Shown: positions 50,228-60,398, counted from the first letter of the stretch. The stretch is DNA of 64,000 nt from an uncultured Alistipes sp. (GCA_944320685.1 CALUIK010000006.1:79183-143182), one strand, 5' to 3'. The notes: generated by a model not told the origin, from the letters alone. A program made the numbers and translations.

Positions 50228-51015
50228 CGTCCGGATTGCAGGCGTACGGCGGGAACGGACCTTGCCGTGACAGCGGCATGCGCTGGTTGCGCAGGTGTGG
50301 CGATCGGACCGGTCAGCGCGGCGTTACGGCGGCGACGCTCGGAGGGTGTTTTCTCCTGTAGACGTTTGCCTATGCTGCCGATGTATCGCATGGCTGTTGC
50401 GGGGCCTTGTATCGTGAGGACGGCCTCTCCCGTTACAGTGGATATGACTATTTCGAAATCGTAATTTTGCCCGTCGTATGCCGCTGAAAACGATATGAAC
50501 CATTGCGTTTGGTGTTTTGTGGCCGTATAGCCGCCGATCGAATCGGTATCGAAATTCAACATCGACACATATTGCGTTACGCCGCGCTCGACGGGCATGT
50601 GTACTTCGAGGTCGACTGGGCTTATGTATACGTAGTAGAATTCGGCGTATATCATCCGCATATCCCCTTTCGGCGCCGCCTGCATGGTCGTGGGATAAAA
50701 GGCGAACGATTGCGTGGCGACGAGGGAGTCGAGACCGAATGAGAAGTCGCGTGCGCGGCAGGCGCGACGTTCGGCTCGTGTTCGGGGATCGGGGCGCGGG
50801 TTGTCGCGCGTGACGGTGTCGGACGATTTGAAGTCAGGTTTCATTGCGGGCACGATAGTCTCGGCGGGAATGCTGTCACAGGCTGACGAAATGTTCTGTA
50901 CGAGAGAATCTGGCTGCTGTATATGCATTATAGAGTCGCCGACGGCGGACGCTTGGGCGCCCGCCGTGATGCAATATAGTGCGGCAACTGTACAAAGGGC
51001 GGAAAATGTCTTCAT
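50224..51015 (-). CDS. DUF4251 family protein with long C-terminal tail
   Basis: This 263-residue secreted protein has signal peptide MKTFSALCTVAALYCITAGAQA. A Ser/Asp-rich linker leads to a DUF4251 domain from about residue 95: SLVATQSFAFYPTTMQAAPKGDMRMI, VDLEVHMPVERGV, and ATKHQTQWFISFSA. A tail rich in Arg, Ala and Pro follows (RRRRNAALTGPIATPA) that its neighbour lacks. Function of DUF4251 is unknown. It lies 9 bases after the first DUF4251 gene, clearly a tandem duplicate. Confidence 0.85.
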   Translation of the reverse strand: MKTFSALCTVAALYCITAGAQASAVGDSIMHIQQPDSLVQNISSACDSIPAETIVPAMKPDFKSSDTVTRDNPRPDPRTRAERRACRARDFSFGLDSLVATQSFAFYPTTMQAAPKGDMRMIYAEFYYVYISPVDLEVHMPVERGVTQYVSMLNFDTDSIGGYTATKHQTQWFISFSAAYDGQNYDFEIVISTVTGEAVLTIQGPATAMRYIGSIGKRLQEKTPSERRRRNAALTGPIATPAQPAHAAVTARSVPAVRLQSGR

Positions 51016-51024
51016 ACGGCCATG

Positions 51025-51573
51025 TTAGTATATCTTTGTGATTGTACCCGTGTATTGTACGGGGCTGTACCATGAATTGCTTATGGTGAGAGTCGCGCTG
51101 CCGTAACGGGCGTCGATTTCGAAGGTGAAGGTATAGTCGATGGCCGTGGCATATAGGTTGGCCTTGAACGATACGATCCACCCGTCCTGTGTCTTCTGCT
51201 CGTTGAAGTTCGAAACGTTGGGGACACCCGTATTCAACAGTACGTATTTGTACGGCGGTACATAGCCGGCATAATACGGCAGGCACACGTCGAGCGAGCC
51301 GCGCCACAATGTTACCGTATATACGGTGTTGGTGATGAACTGCATGCTGCCTGCCGGCTGCTGCTGGATGGTCTGCGGGTTGAATTCGAAGTTGCGCGAC
51401 TGTACGAGCGAATCGATATACTTCTCCATGTCGGCCAGACGCTGCGCACGCCGCTGGGCGCGTTGCTCCTGATTGTAGCTCTTCAGGTCTTTCTGGTTGG
51501 CTGACTGCGCGAATGCTTCGGTCGAGAAGGCTCCGCAGAGAGCGCACATTGCGATGATGAGTAGTCGTTTCAT
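51025..51573 (-). CDS. DUF4251 family protein
   Basis: This 182-residue secreted protein has signal peptide MKRLLIIAMCALCGAFSTEAFAQ. A charged helix (QRAQRRAQRLADMEKYIDSLV) follows, then the DUF4251 beta-sheet domain: SRNFEFNPQTIQQQPAGSMQF, GSLDVCLPYYAGYVP, and KTQDGWIVSFKANLY. It is the founding copy of the tandem pair and is read first on the minus strand. The role is unknown; periplasmic location is inferred from the signal peptide. Confidence 0.87.
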   Translation of the reverse strand: MKRLLIIAMCALCGAFSTEAFAQSANQKDLKSYNQEQRAQRRAQRLADMEKYIDSLVQSRNFEFNPQTIQQQPAGSMQFITNTVYTVTLWRGSLDVCLPYYAGYVPPYKYVLLNTGVPNVSNFNEQKTQDGWIVSFKANLYATAIDYTFTFEIDARYGSATLTISNSWYSPVQYTGTITKIY

Positions 51574-51646
51574 GGCATTAATCGTTAATGATTCATGCCA
51601 TATGGACTTTCAAAATCCTTGCCTGAAAATCGGGGCGCGGTATAAA

Positions 51647-52921
51647 TTACAATCCCAATTCTACCTGAAAGCGCAACTGCCAGCGGTCGAAACCGTCAGG
51701 TATGATATTGACGTCGCGCTCGGCGTATGCGTTGTACGATATGTCGGCCTGAACTTTAAGGTTATGCCCTATGATATATCGCGTAAGGCCGAGTGTCGTC
51801 TGGTTGTGGTTCTGGTATCCGGCCAACCGCCGTATCGTCTCCGACGGAAAGAGCGTCGAGTTGCGCAGGGCGATTTCCCATTTGCGTTTTATGAGCCAGC
51901 TTGTCTGTATGTTGAGACCGCTTCCCGTATAGATATAGGCTGCGGGATCCTCGTCGAAGAGCGGACGGTCGCATGTGCGCCCCATGAAGTCGGTGTAGAA
52001 TGCCCAGCCTCGGTACTTGATGATGAAATCGACGAAATAAGAGCCCAGATCGCGGGTGGCGTCACCCGGCATCAGCGCCCCGCGCTGTCCTTCGAGCCGT
52101 GAAGTACGGTCGTTGTAGGAGTATGCCCCTGCAACGAGTATCCTCAACCGCTCGTCGTATTCGTAGCAGCCTTCCACGATTTCGCCTTTGGCCTTGAAAC
52201 GTCCGAACGGATATAGTTCGAGGCGGCCGGTGTATGCGAATCCGCCCTTTTTTGAAGTTCCCCAGTTGCGACCCTCGCCCGAGGTTATGGATGCCTTGGC
52301 CGAGATGTTGAATCCGTCGCCGCGAAGCGGGTTGAGTTCCCCGAAGAAGCCGAAGTCGCGGTCGATGTTGAATTCGCTGTTGACTATGCTTCGGTCAACG
52401 AACTGCAGTGCACTCGACGAATTGATGCGCGCACGGTTGGCCTTGATTTTTGTCTGGCCGAACCCTATGTTCCACACGGCATTGGGAACATAGTAGACTA
52501 TGGCGTCGCGTATGATGTTCTTGCTGCCGTTGGGCAGGTCTTCCGAGTCGTAATGGGTGAATCCGAGTTGTATCGAATATACCAGCTTCGGGGAATATAT
52601 GTATCCGTCGAAACGCAGGCGCAGGCGTTTGACGCGGGCGTCGGCCTGCGTGAGGGTGAAATCATTGTCGAAGTTGAAAGCCAATAGGTTTTGCATTCGG
52701 AAGCGCATCGTCACCTCGAAAAGGTTGTTGCGCGGGCGGAAGGTTATGCCGTTGCCGACCTCGATGTTTGGCATGTGACGCAACTGTTCAAGCAGGTAAC
52801 GCGAAGAGTCCGAGAGGATTATATTGTCCTGCGATGACAGAAATCCGTTTTTTGGCTGGGAATTGGCGGCCGAGAGCCCTGATAAAATGCAGAAAATAGC
52901 GATAAGTAAAGACGATCTCAT
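51647..52921 (-). CDS. Outer-membrane porin, phosphate-selective porin O/P-like family
   Basis: This 424-residue beta-barrel has signal peptide MRSSLLIAIFCILSGLSAANS. It is built of alternating amphipathic strands (RLRLRFDGYIYSPKLVYSIQLGFTHYD, SYFVDFIIKYRGWAFYTDFMGRT) and ends WQLRFQVELGL, the terminal strand expected for BAM assembly. The pattern matches the Porin_O_P family, but phosphate selectivity cannot be inferred by eye. The stop lies 73 bases from the DUF4251 gene start, and it is downstream of uvrA on the same strand. Confidence 0.86.
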   Translation of the reverse strand: MRSSLLIAIFCILSGLSAANSQPKNGFLSSQDNIILSDSSRYLLEQLRHMPNIEVGNGITFRPRNNLFEVTMRFRMQNLLAFNFDNDFTLTQADARVKRLRLRFDGYIYSPKLVYSIQLGFTHYDSEDLPNGSKNIIRDAIVYYVPNAVWNIGFGQTKIKANRARINSSSALQFVDRSIVNSEFNIDRDFGFFGELNPLRGDGFNISAKASITSGEGRNWGTSKKGGFAYTGRLELYPFGRFKAKGEIVEGCYEYDERLRILVAGAYSYNDRTSRLEGQRGALMPGDATRDLGSYFVDFIIKYRGWAFYTDFMGRTCDRPLFDEDPAAYIYTGSGLNIQTSWLIKRKWEIALRNSTLFPSETIRRLAGYQNHNQTTLGLTRYIIGHNLKVQADISYNAYAERDVNIIPDGFDRWQLRFQVELGL

Positions 52922-52972
52922 TCTGTTTGCTGTATTTGATTTAAACTCTGTCGGAATTCAAAAGCCTTGCTG

Positions 52973-55804
52973 TCATACACCCATGTTGCGCAGGAATTGT
53001 CCTGTGGCGCTCGCCTCGCATAGCGCTATGTCGTGCGGCGTCCCTTGTGCTACGATACGCCCCCCAGCGGCTCCGCCTTCGGGCCCAATGTCGATTACGT
53101 GGTCGGCGACCTTTATTACGTCGAGGTTGTGTTCGATGACGATGGCCGTATTGCCGCGGTCGACCAGTTTGTTTATCACATCGAGCAGTTGTCGTATGTC
53201 TTCGAAATGCAGTCCCGTCGTCGGTTCGTCCAAGATGTAGAGCGTATGTCCCGTGTCATGCTTCGACAATTCGGCCGCGAGTTTTATACGCTGGCTTTCG
53301 CCTCCGGAGAGCGTCGTGCAGGGTTGTCCGAGTGTCAGGTATCCCAATCCTACGTCCTGTATGGCCTTCAGCTTGTTGTATATGGACGGTATGCTGGCGA
53401 AAAAGTCTGCTGCGATGTTGACCGTCATGTTCAACACTTCGTCTATGTTGCGTCCCTTGTATTTCACCTCGAGCGTCTCGCGGTTGTAGCGGTGGCCGCC
53501 GCAGGCCTTGCAGGTGACGTATACGTCGGGCAGGAAGTTCATCTCGATGGTCTGCACGCCGGCGCCGCGGCACTCCTCGCAGCGGCCTCCGCGTACGTTG
53601 AATGAGAAGCGTCCCGCCTTGAAGCCTCGGATCTGTGCGTCGGGTGTTGCCTCGAAGAGCTTGCGTATGTCGGAGAACACTCCCGAATATGTCGCGGGAT
53701 TGCTGCGCGGCGAACGGCCTATGGGCGATTGGTCTACGACAACCAGTTTGTCGACATATTCCGTCCCTTCGATACTGTCGTACGGCAGAGGCTGGCCGAG
53801 CGAACGGTACAACTGGCGGCTGAGTATCGGCCGCAGGGTTTCGTTTATTAGTGTTGATTTTCCCGACCCGCTGACGCCCGACACGCATATGAACTTGCCG
53901 AGCGGGAACTCCACGTCGATGCCTTTGAGATTGTTGCCCCGTGCGCCGCGGATGACTATGCTGTGCCCCGATCCTTCGCGCAGGTGCTGCGGGATCTCTA
54001 TCTTGCGTCGGCCGCACAGGTAGTCCGCCGTGATGGTGTCAGAACGCATGATGTCGTCTATGGTGCCAGCCGCTACGATGTTGCCGCCGCGGCGTCCCGC
54101 CTTGGGGCCCACGTCGACGATGTAGTCGGCCGAACGCATCATCTCTTCGTCATGCTCGACCACGATGACCGAGTTGCCGGCGTCGCGCAACTCCTGAAGC
54201 GTGTGTATTAGGCGGCGGTTGTCGCGCTGGTGCAGCCCTATGCTTGGTTCGTCGAGTATGTAGAGTACGTTCACGAGCTTCGATCCGATCTGCGTGGTTA
54301 GGCGTATGCGCTGGCTCTCGCCGCCAGATAACGACCGCGACGAACGGCTCAGCGACAGGTAGCCCAGACCAACGTCCATCAGGAAGCCGAGGCGTTCGCG
54401 TATCTCTTTGACTATCTCCTGCGCTATCCGCTTCTCCTTATCCGAGAAGTGTTGTTCGATGCCGGCCATCCACGCCGAGAGGTCGGAGATCGACATGGCA
54501 GACACTTCGGCTATATTCAGTCCGCCGATACGGAACTGCAGGCTCTCTTTCTTGAGGCGCGTGCCGCCGCAGACGCTGCACGGGCGGCTCATGAGGAACT
54601 GTTCGCGCCATTTCTGGCCGCGTTTCGACTCCTCGTCGTCGCTGCTGCGGATTACATATTCTGCGATACCCTCCCACGGGATCATGCGCCGCCCCGATAC
54701 CGATGCGAATTCCGACAAGTCGACCGTCAGGGGTTTGGGGTCTCCGTAAAGGATAGCGTTCATGCCCTCTTCGGAGATGGTGCCGACCGGATCATCTAAA
54801 GTGAAATCATAGCGGCGGCCGAGAACTGTCAGCAGAGCGAATATCTTGTTGTTCTTATACTTGCCCAAAGGTTCTATTGCGCCTTCGCGCAACGACAGAC
54901 CGCGGTCGGGAATGATCCTGTCGAGGTCGAATACTGTCTCCACGCCGAGGCCGCTGCATCGCGGGCACGCCCCCTGCGGTGAGTTGAACGAGAAGGTGTG
55001 CGGTGCGGGATCGTCGAAAGCGATTCCGGTCGAAGGGCACATCAGGTGGCGCGAATAGTATCGCATGCCGTCAGCATCGTAGTCGTAGAGGGCCATCGTA
55101 CCCTTGCCTTGGCGCATTGCCTCCTTGAGCGATGCCATGACGCGCTCTGCGGCGCCGGCGTTGACCGACATGCGGTCTACAACGAGTTCGATGTTGTGCA
55201 CCTTGTATCTGTCGAGTTTCATGCCGGCGGTGATCTCCGTGATTGCGCCGTCGATGCGGGCATAGATGTACCCGCGTTTGGCGAGCGATTCGAACAGCTC
55301 GCGGTAGTGCCCCTTGCGGCCCTTGACGATGGGCGCCATGAATGCCACGCGGCGGCCGTCGAAACCTTCGAGGATGAGTTGGCAGATGCGTTCGTCGCTG
55401 TAGTGCACCATCTCCTCGCCCGTGACTGGCGAGAAGGCGTGCGAGACGCGGGCGTAGAGCAGGCGCAGGAAGTCGTTTATCTCGGTGACGGTACCGACCG
55501 TCGAACGCGGGTTCTTGTTGGTTGTCTTCTGTTCGATGGCCACCACGGGACTCAATCCCGAAATCTTGTCTACGTCAGGGCGTTCCATTGTTCCCACGAA
55601 CTGCCGCGCATAGGTCGAGAGCGTCTCCATATATCGGCGTTGCCCTTCGGCGTATATCGTGTCGAAGGCAAGCGACGACTTGCCCGAGCCCGAGAGGCCT
55701 GTTATGACCACAAGCGAATGGCGCGGGATATCGACATCCACATTCTTGAGATTATGGACTCGGGCGCCGATTATTGATATTTTGTCGTTATCGTTGATTG
55801 CCAT
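52973..55804 (-). CDS. uvrA: Excinuclease ABC subunit A
   Basis: This 943-residue damage-recognition ATPase belongs to nucleotide excision repair. First Walker A is [14 protein letters not shown], with ABC signature [17 protein letters not shown]. Second Walker A is [15 protein letters not shown], with signature [17 protein letters not shown]. The second zinc module is intact (CEECRGAG with CKACGGH). In the first zinc module the leading pair reads MCPSTG, so its second Cys is missing, whereas the trailing CPRC pair is kept. Length is typical for Bacteroidota. It is monocistronic or leads the porin. Confidence 0.98.
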   Translation of the reverse strand: MAINDNDKISIIGARVHNLKNVDVDIPRHSLVVITGLSGSGKSSLAFDTIYAEGQRRYMETLSTYARQFVGTMERPDVDKISGLSPVVAIEQKTTNKNPRSTVGTVTEINDFLRLLYARVSHAFSPVTGEEMVHYSDERICQLILEGFDGRRVAFMAPIVKGRKGHYRELFESLAKRGYIYARIDGAITEITAGMKLDRYKVHNIELVVDRMSVNAGAAERVMASLKEAMRQGKGTMALYDYDADGMRYYSRHLMCPSTGIAFDDPAPHTFSFNSPQGACPRCSGLGVETVFDLDRIIPDRGLSLREGAIEPLGKYKNNKIFALLTVLGRRYDFTLDDPVGTISEEGMNAILYGDPKPLTVDLSEFASVSGRRMIPWEGIAEYVIRSSDDEESKRGQKWREQFLMSRPCSVCGGTRLKKESLQFRIGGLNIAEVSAMSISDLSAWMAGIEQHFSDKEKRIAQEIVKEIRERLGFLMDVGLGYLSLSRSSRSLSGGESQRIRLTTQIGSKLVNVLYILDEPSIGLHQRDNRRLIHTLQELRDAGNSVIVVEHDEEMMRSADYIVDVGPKAGRRGGNIVAAGTIDDIMRSDTITADYLCGRRKIEIPQHLREGSGHSIVIRGARGNNLKGIDVEFPLGKFICVSGVSGSGKSTLINETLRPILSRQLYRSLGQPLPYDSIEGTEYVDKLVVVDQSPIGRSPRSNPATYSGVFSDIRKLFEATPDAQIRGFKAGRFSFNVRGGRCEECRGAGVQTIEMNFLPDVYVTCKACGGHRYNRETLEVKYKGRNIDEVLNMTVNIAADFFASIPSIYNKLKAIQDVGLGYLTLGQPCTTLSGGESQRIKLAAELSKHDTGHTLYILDEPTTGLHFEDIRQLLDVINKLVDRGNTAIVIEHNLDVIKVADHVIDIGPEGGAAGGRIVAQGTPHDIALCEASATGQFLRNMGV

Positions 55805-55831
55805 AGCCTTTTTTCATCCGTGCGGGATGTA

Positions 55832-56635
55832 TCAGAACATCTCGAGCAACGAATGCAAAATATGTTGCAAAGATAACAAACCTACGAGATCGGCGAAACA
55901 AACGGCCAAAATAATAAGTGTGAAATACCTTACGAACTTCACTCCCCATGCCAGAGCGATGTGTGATGCGATTACTGCGCCGATCATGTTGCCAAGACCG
56001 TGCCACAGTCCGTATGAATAGTCCACCTGACCGTTAATCATGAATATTAGCAGCGAGAATGGTGTGGCGATGAATATTATGAAGCCCTTGATGACGTTGG
56101 CGGTGATGATGTCGAGTTTCATAGACCATATCGTGACGGCCAGAATGGCGTAACCCAGGCCGATGTATATGTAGCCGCCGTAGAAACCCAACAGCAGGAA
56201 CCATACGTAATGCAGCGGCCGCAGCTGCAGAGGGTGGCCGCCGTGTATGCGCGGGTGTTTGTGGCTTTGGTCGAAGATCATGTACAGGAGCACAACGGTA
56301 AGCACCACGGCCATGCATATCCTGAAAATCGTGTCGCTGATGTGCGTGGCTACGAGCGAACCTGCTATGTTGCCTATTACGGCCGGAATGGAGAGCTTTA
56401 TTCCGCTCTTGACGTCGAGCAGGCGCTTGCGCAGGAATGCGAGTGTGGCCGTGAGGTTCTGCAATACCACCGCTATGCGGTTGGTGCCGTTGGCAACATT
56501 TACGGGGAGCCCGAGCACCATAAACAGGGTCATGGTTATGATGGCCCCGCCGCCGGCGAGAGTGTTGATGACGCCGACAACGATGCCCGACAGCACAAGC
56601 ATCAATATGATCGTAGTTTCGTTCATAAGCATCAT
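55832..56635 (-). CDS. TauE/SafE family membrane permease
   Basis: This polytopic membrane protein of about 267 residues, from [11 protein letters not shown], belongs to the sulfite exporter TauE/SafE family (DUF81). It has the two family repeats: [24 protein letters not shown] with [13 protein letters not shown] in the first half, and [21 protein letters not shown] in the second. Transport of sulfite or other organosulfur anions is known for some members; the cargo here is unknown. ATGs at 56632 and 56626 are alternative starts. It lies 27 bases upstream of uvrA on the same strand. Confidence 0.9.
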   Translation of the reverse strand: MMLMNETTIILMLVLSGIVVGVINTLAGGGAIITMTLFMVLGLPVNVANGTNRIAVVLQNLTATLAFLRKRLLDVKSGIKLSIPAVIGNIAGSLVATHISDTIFRICMAVVLTVVLLYMIFDQSHKHPRIHGGHPLQLRPLHYVWFLLLGFYGGYIYIGLGYAILAVTIWSMKLDIITANVIKGFIIFIATPFSLLIFMINGQVDYSYGLWHGLGNMIGAVIASHIALAWGVKFVRYFTLIILAVCFADLVGLLSLQHILHSLLEMF

Positions 56636-56768
56636 GTTTTGCCGGCAAATGCGATTGAAGATCGACAAGCGGAAGTGCCCGATTCCATAAAATTACAAAA
56701 AATCGGGAAAACGTAAAAATTTTCGGCTGAAAATCGTTGCAGTCGAACGAAAACGGAGACTTTAAGGC

Positions 56769-57536
56769 CTATTTGCGGGCAATGCAGAAGAGGTCGAAAC
56801 ACCCCTCCCCGTATGGCGCCACACAGTAGTCGTCCATCGTTATCGAGGATGTGAGCGAACGGTTGCCGGCCAGTAGCCGGCGGCGGTTCAGGCGGTTCAG
56901 CAGGTCGTACGGCAGGCGCAGCATCCATGCCGGCAGGCGGTGTTGCAGGTCGAGAGGATCGAAGCGGGTGATGCGTTCTACTCCGGCCTTGTTGGCGGCG
57001 TAATACTCCATTATGCGGTCGTTGCCGAAGACGCCCCGGCACTCCACTTCCGAGAAACAGCCTTGCAACAGTTCGGTCAGCTGCAGTGCCGTGTATTCGC
57101 GCACGTGCCACGGGTTGCGCGTAAGCGACATCGGGGCGTTGGGCGTCGATACGATAAAGCGCCCGCCTGACCGCAACACACGGCTCACCTCGCGCACGAA
57201 CTCCTTGTCGCGAGCGATATGCTCTATCACCTGTAAAGATATGGCGCAGTCGAACGAACCGTCGGGAAACTCTATCGGAGGAACCGTCATGCGTCGGAAC
57301 TCGGCGTTGGCAGGCAGTGGCTTCCGCAGTGCGGGTACGTTCTTGTCAACGGTGACGAAACGGTCTGCTGCGGGGGCTACGACATCGATGCCGTAGCCCA
57401 TGCCCGTGCCTATCTCCAGCACGTCGCCCGCAACCAGTGAGGCGGCCTCATGGTAGGCGAGGATAGAACGCTGGAAGACGTAGTTGTCCGATGCGTCGCG
57501 GTCCGAGACCCTTTCTGCTGTGTGTAGGGGAGACAT
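56769..57536 (-). CDS. Class I SAM-dependent methyltransferase
   Basis: This 255-residue enzyme has the Rossmann SAM motifs. Motif I is VLEIGTGMGYGIDVV, with the acidic residue at the end of strand two in FVTVDKN. Motif IV is FDCAISLQVIEHI, and motif VI is VLRSGGRFIVSTPNAP. The overall plan resembles UbiE/COQ5-like and glycolipid methyltransferases, but the substrate is unknown. The ATG at 57536 is chosen because the frame stays open far upstream over cvfB in sequence with no protein-like features. It starts 5 bases after the cvfB stop and is likely co-transcribed with it. Confidence 0.9.
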   Translation of the reverse strand: MSPLHTAERVSDRDASDNYVFQRSILAYHEAASLVAGDVLEIGTGMGYGIDVVAPAADRFVTVDKNVPALRKPLPANAEFRRMTVPPIEFPDGSFDCAISLQVIEHIARDKEFVREVSRVLRSGGRFIVSTPNAPMSLTRNPWHVREYTALQLTELLQGCFSEVECRGVFGNDRIMEYYAANKAGVERITRFDPLDLQHRLPAWMLRLPYDLLNRLNRRRLLAGNRSLTSSITMDDYCVAPYGEGCFDLFCIARK

Positions 57537-57541
57537 GGCGG

Positions 57542-58381
57542 CTATTTTGTTTTCTTGAGTTCTACGCTTGTGCCGTCGGTCGTGACTGCACCGCGCTTGA
57601 GCAACATGCCCAACGCACGCTTGAATACCTTTTTGCTCATGCGTGTGGATGCGTGTATCTCTTCGGGTGAGGAGTCGTCCCCTACCCCTATGCGGCCGCC
57701 GGCGTCGCGTATCAGGCGCAACAGATCCTCGGCCGAGCTGCTGACCCCTTCGTACCCCTCCTGCTGCAGCGACAGGTCGATGCGGTTGTCTTCGGTGATG
57801 CGGGTGACATACGCCTGCGTGTGCTCGCCCACCGCCACGGGCCGGAATATCTGATTGCGGTATATCATGCCCCAATGGCGCGAGGCGACGATGACACGGT
57901 AACCGAGAGGGCTCTCCGAGGCGACGAGTATGTCGACTTTCTGATGCGGCGAGACGGTTATGACCTCGTTGCCGATGTATGGTTTGAGTTTCATCGTGGC
58001 GACGCAACGCCCCGTGATGTTGTCTACGTAGAGGTAAACCGTATAGCTGCGGCCGGGGACCACGCCGCCCTGCTGGTTGCGGTTGGGCAGGAACAGGTCC
58101 TTGCCGTGCAGTCCCCAATCGAGGAATGCGCCGTGGGGGTTCTTGTCTACGACCTTCAGGCAGGCGACGCGGCCTTCGGTTATTAGGGGCTGCTCGGTGG
58201 TCGCCACGAGGCGGTTTTCGGAGTCGTGGTATACGAATACGCTCTTCTCGTCTCCAACCTTGTCCGTGAGCGAGACGTAACGGTTCGGGAGCAGCACTTC
58301 TGCCCCCTCGTCGTCGGTGAGGTATAGTCCGTAGTCCGATATGCGGCTTACCTTCAGCGTTTGGATGCGTCCTACTTTCAT
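57542..58381 (-). CDS. cvfB: CvfB-like S1 domain RNA-binding protein
   Basis: This 279-residue protein has three successive S1-type beta-barrels (VSRISDYGLYLTDDEGAEVLLP, VVDKNPHGAFLDWGLHGKDLFLP, and VASESPLGYRVIVAS then VGEHTQAYVTRI) and a C-terminal winged-helix segment (STRMSKKVFKRALGMLLKRGAV). This is the CvfB plan described in Staphylococcus and Streptococcus, where the protein binds RNA and affects virulence gene expression. Its role in Bacteroidota is not known. A -7 element TACCTTTG lies at 58406-58399 on the minus strand with no good -33. Confidence 0.92.
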   Translation of the reverse strand: MKVGRIQTLKVSRISDYGLYLTDDEGAEVLLPNRYVSLTDKVGDEKSVFVYHDSENRLVATTEQPLITEGRVACLKVVDKNPHGAFLDWGLHGKDLFLPNRNQQGGVVPGRSYTVYLYVDNITGRCVATMKLKPYIGNEVITVSPHQKVDILVASESPLGYRVIVASRHWGMIYRNQIFRPVAVGEHTQAYVTRITEDNRIDLSLQQEGYEGVSSSAEDLLRLIRDAGGRIGVGDDSSPEEIHASTRMSKKVFKRALGMLLKRGAVTTDGTSVELKKTK

Positions 58382-58516
58382 CGTATGGATTTATTGGGCA
58401 AAGGTACGAAAAAATATGGAATATCGGCTGCCGTGTCTCCGCTGCCGCACGGTACGGCGTCGGGACGGGATGAGAACGCCGTTTCCGCGCACCGGCGGCG
58501 ATAGGCCGCAAATAAA

Positions 58517-58548
58517 TTTGGTCGGCTGGCCGTCTTGTATTATATTTG
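58517..58548 (+). promoter_or_regulatory. nusB promoter
   Basis: TTTG (58517-58520), a 20-base spacer and TATATTTG (58541-58548) match the consensus exactly. The nusB ATG is 24 bases downstream. Confidence 0.8.
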
Positions 58549-58571
58549 CGGGCGAATCAAGTTCATTTGAC

Positions 58572-59510
58572 ATGATAAGCAGAAGATTGCTCAGGATAAA
58601 GGTAGTCAAAGCCCTCTACGCCCATCTCAAGTCGGATTCGGATTCGTTGGCCGTATCGGAGAAAAATCTCGTAGCGTCGATCGACAAGACCTACGATCTC
58701 TATTTTCATTTGCTGTCTCTTGTAACCGAGGTCGCGCGTTACGCAGAGGAGCGTCAGGAGACGGCTAAACGCAAGAAGCTCCCCACGTTCGAGGATCTCA
58801 ACCCCAATCGCAAATTCGTGGAGAATGCCGTCGTGGAGCTGCTTTCGCGCAGCGATGCGGTAAATGACTACAATGCGTCGCACAAGTTGTCATGGGCGCG
58901 GTTTCCGGAGTTGATCAAGACGCTCTTCGAGCAGATGGAGCGCAGCGACTATTATAAGAAATACATGGCTTCGCCCGAGCGTTCCTTCAAGGAAGACCTG
59001 TCGCTTGTGGTCGATTTCTATACGAACGAACTGGAGGAGTCGGAGATATTGGAGGAGGTGCTCGACGAGGAGTCTATCCTGTGGAACGACGATCTCGGTT
59101 TCGTGCTGGCGATGGTTATACGCACGCTGTCGGGCATACGCCAGTCGCACCGCGACGTGAAGGTACTGCCGGAGTTCAAAAGTCCGGACGACCTGCTCTT
59201 CGCAAAGGAGCTTTTCGCAAAGGCGGCGCTTAACTTCGATGCGCACCTGCAATATATCGAGAAATTTACCCGCAATTGGGATGTGGAGCGTATAGCCTTT
59301 ATGGACAACCTGATAATGGTTACGGCGATGACCGAACTCACGTCGTTCCCGTCGATACCGGTCAAGGTGACGCTCGACGAATATATCGAAATAGCCAAAT
59401 ACTATTCTACGCCTGCAAGCAGCACCTTCATCAACGGCGTGCTCGACAAGATCGTCGCGTCGCTTAATGAGGAGGGCCGGATCAACAAGAGCGGCCGCGG
59501 CCTGATCTGA
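58572..59510 (+). CDS. nusB: Transcription antitermination factor NusB (long Bacteroidota form)
   Basis: This 312-residue RNA-binding protein acts in rRNA operon antitermination with NusE. The NusB fold is recognisable at the N-terminus (MISRRLLRIKVVKALYAH) and in the C-terminal part (WDVERIAFMDNLIMVTAMTEL, SIPVKVTLDEYIEIAKYYST, TFINGVLDKI). A helical insertion of more than 100 residues separates them. This doubling relative to E. coli NusB (139 residues) is usual in Bacteroidota. MISRRLL at 58572 is the start, and upstream in-frame sequence overlaps the promoter. It heads a nusB-DUF1573-yajC order common in the phylum. Confidence 0.93.
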   Translation: MISRRLLRIKVVKALYAHLKSDSDSLAVSEKNLVASIDKTYDLYFHLLSLVTEVARYAEERQETAKRKKLPTFEDLNPNRKFVENAVVELLSRSDAVNDYNASHKLSWARFPELIKTLFEQMERSDYYKKYMASPERSFKEDLSLVVDFYTNELEESEILEEVLDEESILWNDDLGFVLAMVIRTLSGIRQSHRDVKVLPEFKSPDDLLFAKELFAKAALNFDAHLQYIEKFTRNWDVERIAFMDNLIMVTAMTELTSFPSIPVKVTLDEYIEIAKYYSTPASSTFINGVLDKIVASLNEEGRINKSGRGLI

Positions 59511-59549
59511 CATTCCGGCAGGGATTGCCCTTTCGACTGAACTCCGAAT

Positions 59550-59978
59550 ATGAAACCTGTTGCACGAAATCTTATTCCTATGGCGATTGCCGTTGCAGCT
59601 GTCGTCGCCTCGTGCGGATCGAGGCATGCCGAGGTCGTGCATGTGACTGACGTACTGCATGTCGACGGTGGTGTCTTGGCCGAAGGCGCTGCCGATACGC
59701 TCCGTTTGGGCCGCATGCGCCAAGGCGAAAAGGCGGTCAAAAGGCTGCGTATAGAGAATGGCTGCAACGAGCCGATAGTGATAGTACGCCACGCCACGAC
59801 GTGCGGTTGTGTAGTGCCCGAATATGAGCGGCGCCCGATTCCCGCAGGCGGCAGCACCGACATAGTGTTTACGTTCGATTCGCGGGGTGAGTACGGCTGG
59901 CAGATGAAATTATTGGATTTTTATCTCTCCTCATCGGCCCGGCCTCTGAAGATTTACGTCGAAGCCGAAGTGGAATAG
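59550..59978 (+). CDS. DUF1573 lipoprotein
   Basis: This 142-residue exported lipoprotein has a signal peptide with lipobox VVASC (Cys22). The body is a single immunoglobulin-like DUF1573 domain: LGRMRQGEKAVKRLRIENGCNEPIVI, the conserved HATTCGCVVPEYERRPIPAGGS with a Cys pair around Gly, and STDIVFTFDSRGEYGWQMK. Function is unknown. It lies between nusB and yajC, a conserved order in Bacteroidota. Confidence 0.9.
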   Translation: MKPVARNLIPMAIAVAAVVASCGSRHAEVVHVTDVLHVDGGVLAEGAADTLRLGRMRQGEKAVKRLRIENGCNEPIVIVRHATTCGCVVPEYERRPIPAGGSTDIVFTFDSRGEYGWQMKLLDFYLSSSARPLKIYVEAEVE

Positions 59979-59979
59979 T

Positions 59980-60011
59980 ATTGCGTATTTGCGAATAATC
60001 ATTATCTTTGC
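59980..60011 (+). promoter_or_regulatory. yajC promoter
   Basis: ATTG (59980-59983), a 20-base spacer and TATCTTTG (60004-60011) lie 50 bases before yajC, immediately after the DUF1573 stop. Confidence 0.7.
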
Positions 60012-60060
60012 GTTGCGAACCGATAGAAATAAGCAAAAACATTTAAAACAAAGATAGAAT

Positions 60061-60384
60061 ATGATTGATTTGCTTCAGGCCACGGGCACTGCTGGTGCCG
60101 CTGCCGGCCAACAGCCCGGAATGGGCGGTTTCTGGATCATGATAATCCTCATGATCGTTGTGCTCTACTTCTTCATGTGGCGTCCCGAGTCGAAGCGCCG
60201 CAAGGAGATGGCCAAGTTCCGCGACGGCCTCAAGAAGGGCGACAAGATCATTACTGCCGGCGGTATCTACGGTACGGTAAAGGAGGTGAAGGAGACTACG
60301 CTCCTTATCGAGGTGGACAGCGACGTAACGCTTCGTATCGACAAGAATATGGTCGTTGCCGACAATTCTCAGTTACAGAAGTAA
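60061..60384 (+). CDS. yajC: Preprotein translocase accessory subunit YajC
   Basis: This 107-residue protein associates with SecDF and the Sec channel. It has a short N-terminal stretch rich in Gly, Ala and Gln, one transmembrane helix (FWIMIILMIVVLYFFMWRP) at about residues 21-39, and then a basic cytoplasmic region with the family core MAKFRDGLKKGDKIITAGGIYGTVKEV. It has its own promoter, and a very strong terminator follows 15 bases after the stop. Confidence 0.97.
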   Translation: MIDLLQATGTAGAAAGQQPGMGGFWIMIILMIVVLYFFMWRPESKRRKEMAKFRDGLKKGDKIITAGGIYGTVKEVKETTLLIEVDSDVTLRIDKNMVVADNSQLQK

Positions 60385-60398
60385 TCCCGCACGGGGAT

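Noticed and set aside
57537..58511. N-terminal extension of the methyltransferase frame across cvfB
   Set aside because: The extension is Arg-, Pro- and His-rich noise overlapping a well-supported S1-domain gene; the ATG at 57536 sits directly before recognisable methyltransferase sequence.
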